DNA from: CAWDVH01 sp963805705
GTDB lineage: Bacteria; Actinomycetota; Actinomycetes; Streptosporangiales; Streptosporangiaceae
Direction of reading: 5' to 3'
Assembly (NCBI GenBank): GCA_963805705.1
Contig: CAWDVH010000004.1
Span: forward strand, 806,001 to 870,000
Length of the DNA stretch: 64,000 bases
Both the position numbers and the translations under genes were made by a program. Numbering within the stretch: the first letter of the stretch is position 1; the number at the start of each line of letters is the position of its first letter. Below the pieces are notes generated by a model. The model searched no databases. It saw only the letters and a list, made by a program, of their open reading frames with translations, and had not been told where the DNA came from. This document shows, one piece after another, positions 1 through 8,374 of this stretch.

Positions 1-842
1 ACGAGCTGGCCGTCCAGTCCCGCGCGGGACAGATGCACGCCGATCGACGCGGCGGCGGTGACGGCGTACTCAAAGGACGAGTTCACCCCGCTCCCGGCGT
101 GCGCGCCGCGCCGGGTGTCGAGCAGCAGCATCGTGCGGTTCTTCCATCGCTGCTCCTCGCGCCGGACCATGAGCTCCCCGTAGCGGGCGGTGGAGCGCCA
201 GTGCACCCGGCGCAGCTCATCACCGTCTCGGTAGGCACGGGGGATCACGTCATCTTCCCCGGCGGCGGCCGTGGCGCGGGTCCTGCCTTCCCCCTCGCCG
301 ACCCAGCTTCCGCTGACCGCGGCGCGATCCAGCGGCACGACCTTGGGCGTGACCATGAACGTGGTGTAGGAGCTGAAGGACCGGCCCAGCTCGACTAGGC
401 CGAACGCGTCGGCGATGCGGATCTCCAGGGGGCCGATGGAGAACTTTCCCCGCAGGTCAGAGCGGAGCGGATAGCTGAGCTCGCGAGTGCCGCCGCGCTC
501 GATTCCGTCCAGGACGTATCGCGGCCGCGTGCCCAGCGCATACGGAACCGTGTCCTCGGCGAGCATCAGCCCGGTCGGGAGCCTGGACACGTTCTCCAGC
601 CGCAGCGTCACCCGTGTCGTGTGGCCGGCCGGGACCCGCGACGGGTTGATGGAGCGCACGCAGCCGAGCCGGTAGCGCGCCCGGCTCGCGGCCAGCGCCG
701 ACAGCAGGGGCAGGACCAGCAGGACCGCCCCGACGCTGATCAGGGCGTTATCGCCGAGCAACAGCCCGGCGGCGCCCGCCGCGGCACCTGCGGCCATGAA
801 CGACGTCCCGCGTGTGGTCAACCCAGCGAGCACTGAACGCAT
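1..842 (-). CDS. DUF58 domain protein, C-terminus cut by window edge
   Basis: The frame is open from an ATG at 842 to the window edge, giving 280 codons without a stop; a GGAAGGAAGG ribosome site precedes it. The N-terminus has two hydrophobic segments (about residues 14-50). A beta-rich region follows, then the DUF58 signature in the form AYRDGDELRRVHWRSTARYG and the start of a VWA-like fold (MLLLDTRRG). DUF58 proteins are membrane-anchored and almost always sit beside a MoxR ATPase, as here, with 89 bp between the two genes. The biochemical role of DUF58/MoxR pairs is not settled; chaperone-like assembly or cell-envelope functions have been proposed. The family call is firm, the function is not. 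Confidence 0.85.
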   Translation of the reverse strand, partial: MRSVLAGLTTRGTSFMAAGAAAGAAGLLLGDNALISVGAVLLVLPLLSALAASRARYRLGCVRSINPSRVPAGHTTRVTLRLENVSRLPTGLMLAEDTVPYALGTRPRYVLDGIERGGTRELSYPLRSDLRGKFSIGPLEIRIADAFGLVELGRSFSSYTTFMVTPKVVPLDRAAVSGSWVGEGEGRTRATAAAGEDDVIPRAYRDGDELRRVHWRSTARYGELMVRREEQRWKNRTMLLLDTRRGAHAGSGVNSSFEYAVTAAASIGVHLSRAGLDGQL

Positions 843-931
843 GTCCGGGCCTTCCTTCCGCTTGCCCACGTCAAATCTATGACGCGGGCCCGCAGGTAGC
901 CATTGCGCGGGCCGCGCGCCTGCACGCCCGC

Positions 932-1906
932 CTACCTGGCGGGCAGCGGCAGCCGCTCCACGATCTTGGCCAGGACCTGCTCAGGGAGCTCTCTTCCCAC
1001 CAGCGCCTCCGCGGTCGGCAGCAGCCGGTGGGCGAGCACCGGACCGGACAGGGACTGAACGTCGTCGGGGATCACGAAGTCACGGCCGTCGAGCGCCGCA
1101 TACGCCCGGCTCGCCCTGAGCAGGTGCAGGGCAGCGCGGGGGGAAGCGCCGAGCCTGAGCGCGGGAGAGGTCCGGGTCGCGGTGACCAGGCTGATCAGGT
1201 ACTGGCGGATCTGCGGTGCGACATGGACGCCGCGCACCGCCGCGACCAGGGCGCGCACGTCGCTGGCGTGGGCAGCAGGTTTCAGATGGTCCAGCGGCGA
1301 GGCCGACCCGTGCGCGTCCAGCATCGCCAGCTCGGCGGCGTTGTCCGGATAGCCGATCGAGATCCGCGCGGTGAACCGGTCCCGCTGGGCCTCGGGCAGC
1401 GGGTAGGTCCCCTCCATCTCGATCGGGTTCTGCGTCGCGATGACCATGAAGGGCAGTTCCAGCGGGTAGGTCGCGCCATCCACCGTAACCTGGCGCTCCT
1501 CCATGCACTCCAGCAGCGCGGACTGGGTCTTCGGCGAGGCCCGGTTGATCTCGTCGCCGAGGACGAGGTTGGCGAAGATCGGCCCTGGCTTGAACTCGAA
1601 TTCGCGGATCTCCTGGTTGAACGCGCTAACCCCGGTGATGTCGCTGGGCAGCAGGTCCGGCGTGAACTGCACGCGCCGCACGGAGCAGTCGATCGATCGG
1701 GCCAGCGCCTTGGCGAGCAGCGTCTTGCCTACCCCGGGGACATCCTCGATCAGCGCGTGCCCCTCGGCGAGCAGGACCGTCAGGGCCAGCCGGACCGCTT
1801 CCGGCTTGCCGGAGATGACTGACTCCACCGCCGCGCTGACCCGGCGGGCCACTGCCACCAGATCTTCCAGCCGTGGCTCGGCCTGGGATCCCGTCTCAAC
1901 AACCAC
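932..1906 (-). CDS. MoxR-family AAA+ ATPase
   Basis: This 324-residue protein is a typical full-length MoxR ATPase. The Walker A motif is GVGKT at residues 58-62 in EDVPGVGKTLLAKALA. Walker B is LVLGDEINRA at about 114-123, followed by the MoxR-type helix SALLECMEERQV and sensor 1 in MVIATQNPIE. A C-terminal lid domain completes the fold. The GTG start at 1906 is preceded by GAGGAGG at good spacing. It lies just upstream of the DUF58 gene in the same direction, so the two are probably cotranscribed, and it diverges from mraZ across a 361-bp region. Such ATPases are thought to remodel or assemble partner proteins with VWA-type folds. Confidence 0.93.
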   Translation of the reverse strand: MVVETGSQAEPRLEDLVAVARRVSAAVESVISGKPEAVRLALTVLLAEGHALIEDVPGVGKTLLAKALARSIDCSVRRVQFTPDLLPSDITGVSAFNQEIREFEFKPGPIFANLVLGDEINRASPKTQSALLECMEERQVTVDGATYPLELPFMVIATQNPIEMEGTYPLPEAQRDRFTARISIGYPDNAAELAMLDAHGSASPLDHLKPAAHASDVRALVAAVRGVHVAPQIRQYLISLVTATRTSPALRLGASPRAALHLLRASRAYAALDGRDFVIPDDVQSLSGPVLAHRLLPTAEALVGRELPEQVLAKIVERLPLPAR

Positions 1907-2174
1907 GTATCCTCCTCGCGTCTGGCCACGCGATCGTCGAGTCCGTTGCCATGGGGATGCCTATCGCCGCTGACATGGTCGTGAGTTCAGACATTACGTC
2001 CTGCGCTGGTCTGGTTGCGATGCCGCTTGGGTATCAGCGAGGTAACTCTGCCGAGACGATAGCTCCCGGCCGGCTCGCCTGAGCTCGTCGCCGTCATGCG
2101 CTGCTCCACTCCGCTCCACCCCCCTGACCTAAGAACTCCTCGCGCGCGTGTCCGGTTCATTGCGATTGCCATCA

Positions 2175-2216
2175 TTGACGGTGGTGGATTGTGGAGTACA
2201 GTGGAGCGCTGTGGGG
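2175..2216 (+). promoter_or_regulatory. mraZ promoter with four MraZ-type direct repeats
   Basis: A TTGACG hexamer at 2175-2180 is followed after 16 bp by TACAGT at 2197-2202, a plausible sigma-70-type promoter. Laid over it are four direct repeats of form TGGNG starting at 2182, 2192, 2202 and 2212, exactly 10 bp apart. MraZ proteins are known to bind several TGGGN-type repeats with 5-bp spacers (10-bp period) ahead of their own gene. The overlap with spacer and -10 fits autorepression of the dcw operon. The rest of the 361-bp moxR-mraZ gap shows no gene; two further TGGGG runs lie at 2243 and 2251, 8 bp apart. Confidence 0.72.
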
Positions 2217-2267
2217 GCGAGTTAGCTTCACAGCGTCGCTGGTGGGGGACTGGGGAGGTGAGAGCCG

Positions 2268-2699
2268 GTGTTTCTCGGCACTCACACGCCGCGCCTGGAC
2301 GAGAAGGGCCGCCTGTTCCTGCCCGCCAAATACCGCGAGGAGCTGGCCGCCGGCCTGGTGCTCACCAAAGGCCAGGAACGCTGCCTGTACGTGTTTCCCG
2401 AGCCGGAATTCGGCCGTATCACCGAGGCCCTGCGCGCGGCACCCGTGACCGCCAAGGCGGTGCGGGACTACAGCCGGGTCTTCTTTGCCAGCGCCTCTGA
2501 TGAGATCCCCGACAAGCAGGGCCGGATCACGATTCCCGCCAGCCTGCGCGACTATGCGGCACTGCAGCGCGACTGCGTGGTGATCGGCGCCAACACCCGG
2601 CTGGAGATCTGGGACGCCGCTGCCTGGGATGCCTACCTGGAGCAGCAGGAGGACGCGTTTTCCGACGCATCGGAGGAGGTGCTGCCAGGAGTGCTGTAA
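2268..2699 (+). CDS. mraZ: Transcriptional regulator MraZ
   Basis: This 143-residue protein has two SpoVT/AbrB-like halves, each with the conserved MraZ core: DEKGRLFLPAKYRE near residue 11 and DKQGRITIPASLRDY near residue 82. MraZ is the first gene of the dcw cluster, forms an octameric ring, binds DNA and represses or tunes the operon. The start is GTG at 2268, with GGGGAGGTGAGAG just upstream as ribosome site. The operator-like repeats upstream support autoregulation. Length matches the family and nothing is missing. Confidence 0.97.
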   Translation: MFLGTHTPRLDEKGRLFLPAKYREELAAGLVLTKGQERCLYVFPEPEFGRITEALRAAPVTAKAVRDYSRVFFASASDEIPDKQGRITIPASLRDYAALQRDCVVIGANTRLEIWDAAAWDAYLEQQEDAFSDASEEVLPGVL

Positions 2700-2932
2700 G
2701 CGGGCGCCGACGAGCGGTGCCCCCGTGCCCGGCGAGGTCTCCACCCGCGCTGGACGCCCGACCGGCTGACGCCACTTCCCCGGCGCCAGGCGGCAGCGGG
2801 GCCGTCAGCGCATCGCGCGGATGGGGACCTGGCCGGGCACTGCGCCCACCGGCGCACGAAGTGCCCGAGAAGTCCGCGGCGGCACCCGGCTCCGCGGCGC
2901 TACCCGGCGAACTCCAGGAGGAGGGGAGCTCG

Positions 2933-3892
2933 ATGAGCGCGGCACCGCAGGGACATCTGCCGGTCATGACCGACCGGGTGCTCGCCCTGCTCGCCCCGGC
3001 CCTCGCGCCGCCGGGCGCCGTGCTGGTCGACGCGACCCTGGGCCGGGCCGGTCACGCCCGCGCGCTGCTGAGCGAGCACCCCGGCCTGACCCTGATCGGC
3101 ATCGACACTGACGGCGCGGCGATAGCGGAATCCCGCCGGCTGCTGGCCGCCGATGCGGGCCGGATCAGCCTGGTGCACGCCGTCTACGACGAGATCCCGG
3201 CGATCCTGGCCGCGCTCGGCCACGTCAGTGTGCAGGGAATCCTGTTCGACCTGGGCGTCTCGTCGCCGCAGCTCGATGACCCCGCCCGCGGCTTCGCCTA
3301 CTCCCGCGACGCGCCGCTGGACATGCGCATGGACGCCACGGGGCCGCTCACCGCCGCCGACGTCGTCAATACCTATCCCGCCGGGCGGCTGGCCCGGGTC
3401 CTGCGCGAGTACGGGGATGAGCGCTTCGCGCGGCGCATTGCCGACGCGGTAGTGCGCGAGCGGGCCCGCGAGCCGCTCACCTCCACGATGCGGCTCAGTG
3501 AGATCGTCCGTGACTCGATCCCCGCCGCTGCCCGGCGTACCGGCGGGAACCCGGCCAAGCGCACCTTCCAGGCCCTGCGGATCGAGGTGAACGGCGAGCT
3601 CGACACGCTGCACCGCGCGCTGCCGGCCGCCCTGGATGCGGTGGCGGTGGGCGGCCGGATCGTGGTCCTCGCCTATCACTCGCTGGAGGATCGCGCGGTC
3701 AAGAGAGCGTTCGCTGACCGGGCGGCGGATACCACGCCGGCCGGGCTGCCGGTGTCGCTGCCGGCGAGCAGGCCCCGGTTCCGGTTGCTGACCAGAGGCG
3801 CGGAGCGGCCAGCGGCGGACGAGCTGGCGGCCAACCCGCGTGCCGCCTCCGCCCGGCTGCGGGCGGCCGAGAGGGTCAGGGCCGCGGCATGA
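2933..3892 (+). CDS. rsmH: 16S rRNA (cytosine(1402)-N(4))-methyltransferase RsmH
   Basis: This is a 319-residue SAM-dependent methyltransferase (formerly MraW) that N4-methylates C1402 of 16S rRNA in the P site. Visible family motifs are the SAM loop DATLGRAGHARALL, LFDLGVSSPQLDD, FAYSRDAPLDMRMD and TFQALRIEVNGEL. The frame stays open upstream to 2717, but the ATG at 2933 has an excellent AGGAGGAGGGG site and begins just before the conserved HLPVM segment, so I use it. The 233 bp between mraZ and this start look non-coding and GC-rich. The gene ends in TGA at 3890-3892. Confidence 0.95.
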   Translation: MSAAPQGHLPVMTDRVLALLAPALAPPGAVLVDATLGRAGHARALLSEHPGLTLIGIDTDGAAIAESRRLLAADAGRISLVHAVYDEIPAILAALGHVSVQGILFDLGVSSPQLDDPARGFAYSRDAPLDMRMDATGPLTAADVVNTYPAGRLARVLREYGDERFARRIADAVVRERAREPLTSTMRLSEIVRDSIPAAARRTGGNPAKRTFQALRIEVNGELDTLHRALPAALDAVAVGGRIVVLAYHSLEDRAVKRAFADRAADTTPAGLPVSLPASRPRFRLLTRGAERPAADELAANPRAASARLRAAERVRAAA

Positions 3893-4000
3893 CCAGGGGC
3901 TGGAGCGGGGGTCGCCGGGTGACCCGGACGGGCGGGCAGGTGCGGTGGGGGCGCGCGGGCACGGTGCGCGGCGCGAGACAGACAGGACGGGCGCAAGCTG

Positions 4001-4735
4001 ATGAATACTGAGGTCAGGACACGTTCCCGAGTGAACGTCACGGGGACAGGCAGAGGTTCGGGGCGCCCGGCCGATCCCGGTCGGGTCACGGATCAGCAGG
4101 CCGCCGGCGGCCGGTCGCAGGACGCGCCCGCTCGCCCGCCGCAGCAGGATGCCAGGGCCGCCAGGGCGGGCCAGGTGCGCACACGTCAGCCCGCGCCGCG
4201 CCCTGGCCAGCGCAGCGCCGGCGCGCCGGGGCGCCGGCCCGCGCCGGGACATACCGCGCCCGTACCGGGACGTACCGTGCCCGCCCGCAGGATCTCGCCG
4301 GCCAGGCCGGCTGGTCCCGGACCGGTAGCCGACCCGTCCGGGAGGCCGGCCGGCCTGGCCGGTCCCGAATCGCTGCCGTCGCGAGGCCTGGCCGGCCGGG
4401 GGCTGCAGGTCGCGCGGACTCCCTTCGTTCTTCTTGTCCTCGCGCTCCTCGGCGGCGGGCTCATCTGCCTGCTGGTGATCAATACCACGCTGGCCACCTC
4501 TGCCTTCCGGATCAACGACCTGCGGCAGCAGATCGTCTCGCAGTCGCAGCAAGAGCAGGCCCTGCAAGAGCAGGTCGCCACCGAGGAGTCGTCGGCCACC
4601 ATCCAGAAGGAGGCGCGCCGGCTCGGCATGAGGCAGCAGCAGCGGCCGAACTTCATCAACGTGCGCACCGGGCGCGTCTACCGGTGGAAGGCCACCGAGC
4701 CGGGAGTGGCCGCCGTGCCTGGATTTACCCCGTGA
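4001..4735 (+). CDS. ftsL: Cell division protein FtsL-like (septum formation initiator)
   Basis: This 244-residue protein has a cytoplasmic Pro/Arg/Gly-rich N-terminus of about 140 residues, one transmembrane helix (PFVLLVLALLGGGLICLLVI) and an extracytoplasmic coiled coil rich in Gln and Glu (LRQQIVSQSQQEQALQEQV). It ends in a conserved-looking RLGM segment. The single-pass topology, the coiled coil and the place between rsmH and ftsI are those of actinobacterial FtsL, which with FtsB and FtsQ activates FtsW/FtsI. The N-terminus is much longer than in E. coli FtsL, which is usual in actinomycetes. The start at 4001 is chosen from a GGACGGG site; a later start is possible. The 108 bp before it hold only a dubious 39-codon frame. 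Confidence 0.85.
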   Translation: MNTEVRTRSRVNVTGTGRGSGRPADPGRVTDQQAAGGRSQDAPARPPQQDARAARAGQVRTRQPAPRPGQRSAGAPGRRPAPGHTAPVPGRTVPARRISPARPAGPGPVADPSGRPAGLAGPESLPSRGLAGRGLQVARTPFVLLVLALLGGGLICLLVINTTLATSAFRINDLRQQIVSQSQQEQALQEQVATEESSATIQKEARRLGMRQQQRPNFINVRTGRVYRWKATEPGVAAVPGFTP

Positions 4736-6768
4736 CCGGTCCGGGCGGGCCCGGCCGGGACGACCCGCCCCGGCCGCGGCCACGACGCGGCCCCGCGGCA
4801 CCGGGCGGGCCGCGCAGCCCCGGCCGGGTCAGCAGGCCGCCTGGCCCTGACCGGCGCGAGCGTGGCGGGCCGGGCCGGCCTCGCCGGGGGAGCGCAGGAC
4901 CCGCCGAGGCCGCCAGGCCGCGAGCCGACGGCCATCACCGGGCAGATGACCGCCGGGCAGACGACCGCGGGGCGCCGCCGGCCTTTAGCCCCGCCCGGCC
5001 GGCGCTGCGCCGCGGCAGTCCCGTCCGGCGCCTGAACGGCACGCTGCTGTGCATCACCTTCGTCCTGTCCCTGTTCGTCGGGCGGCTCGTGCAATTGCAG
5101 GGCCTGGACTCGGCTAAGTACCGGACGCTCGCCAACCGCCAGCGGCTCACGACGATCCCCATCCCCGCGGTCCGCGGTACCATCACCGCCAGCAATGGCA
5201 CGGTCCTGGCGATGACCGTGCAGACCGATCTCGTCTTCGCCGATCCCACCCAGATCCGGCCGCCGATGCGCGCCGCGGTGGCCCGCAAGCTAGCCGGACC
5301 GCTCCAGCTGACGCCCGCGGCGATCCTCGCCCGGCTGGATCATCCGAGCTCACCGAAGTACGTCGTGCTGGCCAAGCAGGTCTCGGCGGCGACCGCGGGC
5401 CGCATCAAGGCCCTGGAACTGCCCGGCATCGCCCTGGATCCCAGCTATAGCCGCTCGTATCCCAACGGCGACCTGGCCGCGGGCCTGCTCGGCTTCACCG
5501 GCGTCAATCCCAGGAGCGGCGAGCTGATCGGAGCGGCCGGGCTTGAGGAGAAGTACAACCGGCTGCTGTCCGGCAAGGACGGCCGCGAGGAGGTGGAGAC
5601 CGGGACCGACGGCGAGCCGATACCGCTGACCGAGGCGAAGATCCAGCCGGAGGTGCCCGCCAGGAACCTGGTCCTGACCATCCAGCCTGCCCTGCAGTTC
5701 GAGGCGGAGCAGGCGTGCGAGCGGCAGGTCAAGGTGTCGCACGCCCGCAACTGCACGATCGTGATCATGCGGCCAGGGACCGGGCAGATCCTCGCGATGG
5801 CCCAGTGGCCGACCTTCAGCCCGGACGCGGCCGCCGCGGGCACGACCACCGCGACGCCCGACATCCCGGTCGCCAATGTGTTCGCGCCCGGCAGCACCGG
5901 GAAGGTGATCACGGTCGCGGCCGCGCTGGAGCGCGGCGGCCAGACACCGAGGAGCGCGTACACGGTGCCGGACCGGATCATCGTCGACGGGTACCCGTTC
6001 CGGGACGCCGAGATCCACCCGACTGTCCGCTATACGGTCGCCGGGATCCTGGCCAACTCCAGCAACGTCGGCATGGTCCAGGTGGTCCAGCACGTCAGCC
6101 CGAAGGTGCAGTACAAGTACCTGCGGGCGTTCGGGCTCGGATCCGCGACCGGGCTGGGCCTGCCCGGCGAGAGCCCCGGGATCCTGCCGCCGCCCGCGGA
6201 CTGGACCGACGGCCAGGCCGCCGAGCGGTATGAGCTGTCCTTCGGGCAGGGAATCGCGGTGAACGCCGTCCAGATGGCGAGCGTCTACGCCACGATCGCC
6301 AACCGCGGCGTCCGGGTGGCGCCGTCGATCATCGCGGGCACCACCAGCAGCACCGGCAAGTTCACCCCGGTGCCCGCCCCGGCGCGACGGCGCGTGCTGC
6401 GGCCCAGGACCTCCAGGGAGCTGATCAGGATCCTGCAGCAGGTCCCCCTGGTCGACGAGGAAGCGGACGAGCCCTGGGGGCTGATCGCCGGGTATTCGAT
6501 TGCCGCCAAGACCGGCACGGCCCAGGAACCTGATCCGGCCAAGGGAAACTGCCTCTGCCAGTACGGCTCAAGCTATATCGGGATGGCGCCGGCCCGGCAC
6601 CCGCAGGTAGTGGTCGCGGTGAACGTCCAGGATCCCAGGGCGAACGGCTTTTTCGGCGACCAGGTCGCCGGCCCGGTGTTCTACAACGTGATGAAATTCA
6701 CGCTGCAGACCCTGAAGATCCCGCCGGATGGGGACCCGCTTCCGCACGTCCGGCTCATCGCCCCTTGA
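4732..6768 (+). CDS. ftsI: Septal peptidoglycan transpeptidase FtsI (PBP3)
   Basis: I start this class B penicillin-binding protein at GTG 4732, which overlaps the ftsL stop as GTGA; the frame is open upstream to 4684. That gives 678 residues. A disordered Arg/Pro/Gly-rich cytoplasmic region of about 95 residues leads to one transmembrane helix (LNGTLLCITFVLSLFVGRLV), a PBP dimerisation domain and the transpeptidase domain. The catalytic motifs are present: SxxK at Ser388-Lys391 (GSTGK), SxN at Ser443-Asn445 and KTG at Lys593. The protein crosslinks septal peptidoglycan together with FtsW. No PASTA domains are visible. Confidence 0.95.
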   Translation: MTGPGGPGRDDPPRPRPRRGPAAPGGPRSPGRVSRPPGPDRRERGGPGRPRRGSAGPAEAARPRADGHHRADDRRADDRGAPPAFSPARPALRRGSPVRRLNGTLLCITFVLSLFVGRLVQLQGLDSAKYRTLANRQRLTTIPIPAVRGTITASNGTVLAMTVQTDLVFADPTQIRPPMRAAVARKLAGPLQLTPAAILARLDHPSSPKYVVLAKQVSAATAGRIKALELPGIALDPSYSRSYPNGDLAAGLLGFTGVNPRSGELIGAAGLEEKYNRLLSGKDGREEVETGTDGEPIPLTEAKIQPEVPARNLVLTIQPALQFEAEQACERQVKVSHARNCTIVIMRPGTGQILAMAQWPTFSPDAAAAGTTTATPDIPVANVFAPGSTGKVITVAAALERGGQTPRSAYTVPDRIIVDGYPFRDAEIHPTVRYTVAGILANSSNVGMVQVVQHVSPKVQYKYLRAFGLGSATGLGLPGESPGILPPPADWTDGQAAERYELSFGQGIAVNAVQMASVYATIANRGVRVAPSIIAGTTSSTGKFTPVPAPARRRVLRPRTSRELIRILQQVPLVDEEADEPWGLIAGYSIAAKTGTAQEPDPAKGNCLCQYGSSYIGMAPARHPQVVVAVNVQDPRANGFFGDQVAGPVFYNVMKFTLQTLKIPPDGDPLPHVRLIAP

Positions 6769-6787
6769 TCGGGGGTAGCCTCGGCCC

Positions 6788-8374
6788 GTGCAAGCGGATC
6801 TCCGTCCAGAACGTGTCTCTGCGCGCCCGCTCGCGGAGCTTGCGGCGCTGCTCGGGCTCAAGGTATCGGCTCCAGCGGAGCGCACCTCTTTTTCCGGCCC
6901 GAACGGGCTGCGCCGGGTGTCCGGGATCACCCACGATTCACGTCGCGTCCGGCCCGGTGACCTGTACGCCGGGCTGCCGGGCAGCCACCACCACGGCGCA
7001 AGGTTCTGCGGGCAGGCGGCGGCGGCCGGTGCCGTGGCCGTGCTCACCGATCCCGCGGGCCGGGACCTGGCCATCGGGAGCGGCCTGCCGGTGCTGGTGG
7101 TGGCTGACCCGCGCTCGCGGCTGGGCGAGGTCGCGGCGTGGATCTATGGCCAGCCGTCCGGACGGCTGCTGCTGATCGGGGTCACCGGCACCAGCGGGAA
7201 GACCACCACGACCTACCTGCTGGAATCGGGGCTGCGGATGGCCGGCCACCTGACCGGGCTCATCGGCGGCGTCGAGACCCGGCTCGGCGGCGCTGTCGCG
7301 CCCAGCCAGCTGACGACGCCGGAGGCCACCGACCTGCAGGCCCTGCTGGCGGTCATGGCCGAGCGGCGGATCACCGCTGCGGCGATGGAGGTCTCCAGCC
7401 ACGCGCTGGCGCTCGGCCGGGTCGCGGGTACGGCCTACGACGTGGCGGTGTTCACCAACCTGTCCCAGGATCACCTGGACTTCCATGCCGGCCTGGACGA
7501 GTATTTCGCCGCCAAGGCGCAGCTATTCACCCCGCGCTACGCCAGGGCCGGGGTGGTCAACATCGACGATGAGCACGGGCGGCGGCTCGCGGCGGCGCCG
7601 CTGATCCCGATCACCACGTTCTCCGCGGCCGGCTCGGCAGCGGCCGACTGGCGCGCGGCCGACGTGCGGGCCGGTGCGGACGGCAGCACCTTCCGGGTGA
7701 TCGGCCCTGGTGGCGTGGAGGCCGACGCCTCGGTGGCGCTGCCCGGTCCGTTCAACGTGGCCAATGCCCTGGCCGCCATCGTCGCGCTGGTGGAGGCCGG
7801 GGTCGGGCTGGCGACCGCGGTCATGGGCATCGGCGCGTGCCCCGGCGTGCCGGGGCGGCTGGAGCGGGTGGAGGCTGGCCAGGACTTCACCGTCCTGGTG
7901 GATTACTCGCACAAGCCAGGTGCCGTGGAGGCGGTGCTCGCCGGGCTGCGGCCGGTCACCCAGGGGAATCTGGCCATCGTCCTGGGCTGCGGCGGTGACC
8001 GCGACTCCTCGAAACGCCCGCTCATGGGCGCGGCGGCGGCTAGCCTCGCCGATACCGCGATTCTTACCACCGATAACCCGCGGTCGGAGGATCCGCTCGC
8101 GATACTGGCGGAGATGCTGGCGGGCACGCTCAGGGTCCCGGCCCGCGATCGAGCGCACATCATCATCGAGCCGGATCGCAGTGCCGCCATCGGCCTGGCC
8201 ATCACCGGCGCCGGCAAGGGAGACGTGGTGGTGATCGCGGGCAAGGGCCACGAACGCGGCCAGTACATGGGCTCGGCGGTGATCCCGTTCGATGACCGCG
8301 AGGTGGCCGCGGCGGCCCTGCGGCGCCGCCGCGCCGCGGCGGACCAGGCGACATTCGATACGGAGGACGATTGA
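6788..8374 (+). CDS. murE: UDP-MurNAc-L-Ala-D-Glu:meso-DAP ligase MurE
   Basis: This 528-residue Mur ligase adds the third residue of the stem peptide. The ATP loop is GVTGTSGKTTTT at about 131-142, and SSHAL and the NLSQDHLDFH segment follow. The specificity motif DNPR is present in LTTDNPRSEDP, which in characterised MurE enzymes marks meso-diaminopimelate as the added amino acid, so the organism should have DAP-type murein. The start is GTG 6788. There is only a poor ribosome site, but TAGCCT at 6776-6781 lies exactly 6 nt upstream, so a leaderless internal transcript is possible. It follows ftsI after 19 bp and overlaps murF by 4 bp. Confidence 0.97.
   Translation: MQADLRPERVSARPLAELAALLGLKVSAPAERTSFSGPNGLRRVSGITHDSRRVRPGDLYAGLPGSHHHGARFCGQAAAAGAVAVLTDPAGRDLAIGSGLPVLVVADPRSRLGEVAAWIYGQPSGRLLLIGVTGTSGKTTTTYLLESGLRMAGHLTGLIGGVETRLGGAVAPSQLTTPEATDLQALLAVMAERRITAAAMEVSSHALALGRVAGTAYDVAVFTNLSQDHLDFHAGLDEYFAAKAQLFTPRYARAGVVNIDDEHGRRLAAAPLIPITTFSAAGSAAADWRAADVRAGADGSTFRVIGPGGVEADASVALPGPFNVANALAAIVALVEAGVGLATAVMGIGACPGVPGRLERVEAGQDFTVLVDYSHKPGAVEAVLAGLRPVTQGNLAIVLGCGGDRDSSKRPLMGAAAASLADTAILTTDNPRSEDPLAILAEMLAGTLRVPARDRAHIIIEPDRSAAIGLAITGAGKGDVVVIAGKGHERGQYMGSAVIPFDDREVAAAALRRRRAAADQATFDTEDD

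Noticed and set aside
3890..4012. 39-codon frame starting in the rsmH stop (ATGA) before ftsL
   Set aside because: It is coupled in position, but the product is Arg/Gly-rich, overlaps the ftsL start and resembles no known small protein.
2900..4801. 633-codon open minus-strand frame over rsmH and ftsL
   Set aside because: It covers two well-supported genes antisense and has an Arg/Gly/Pro composition without any domain.
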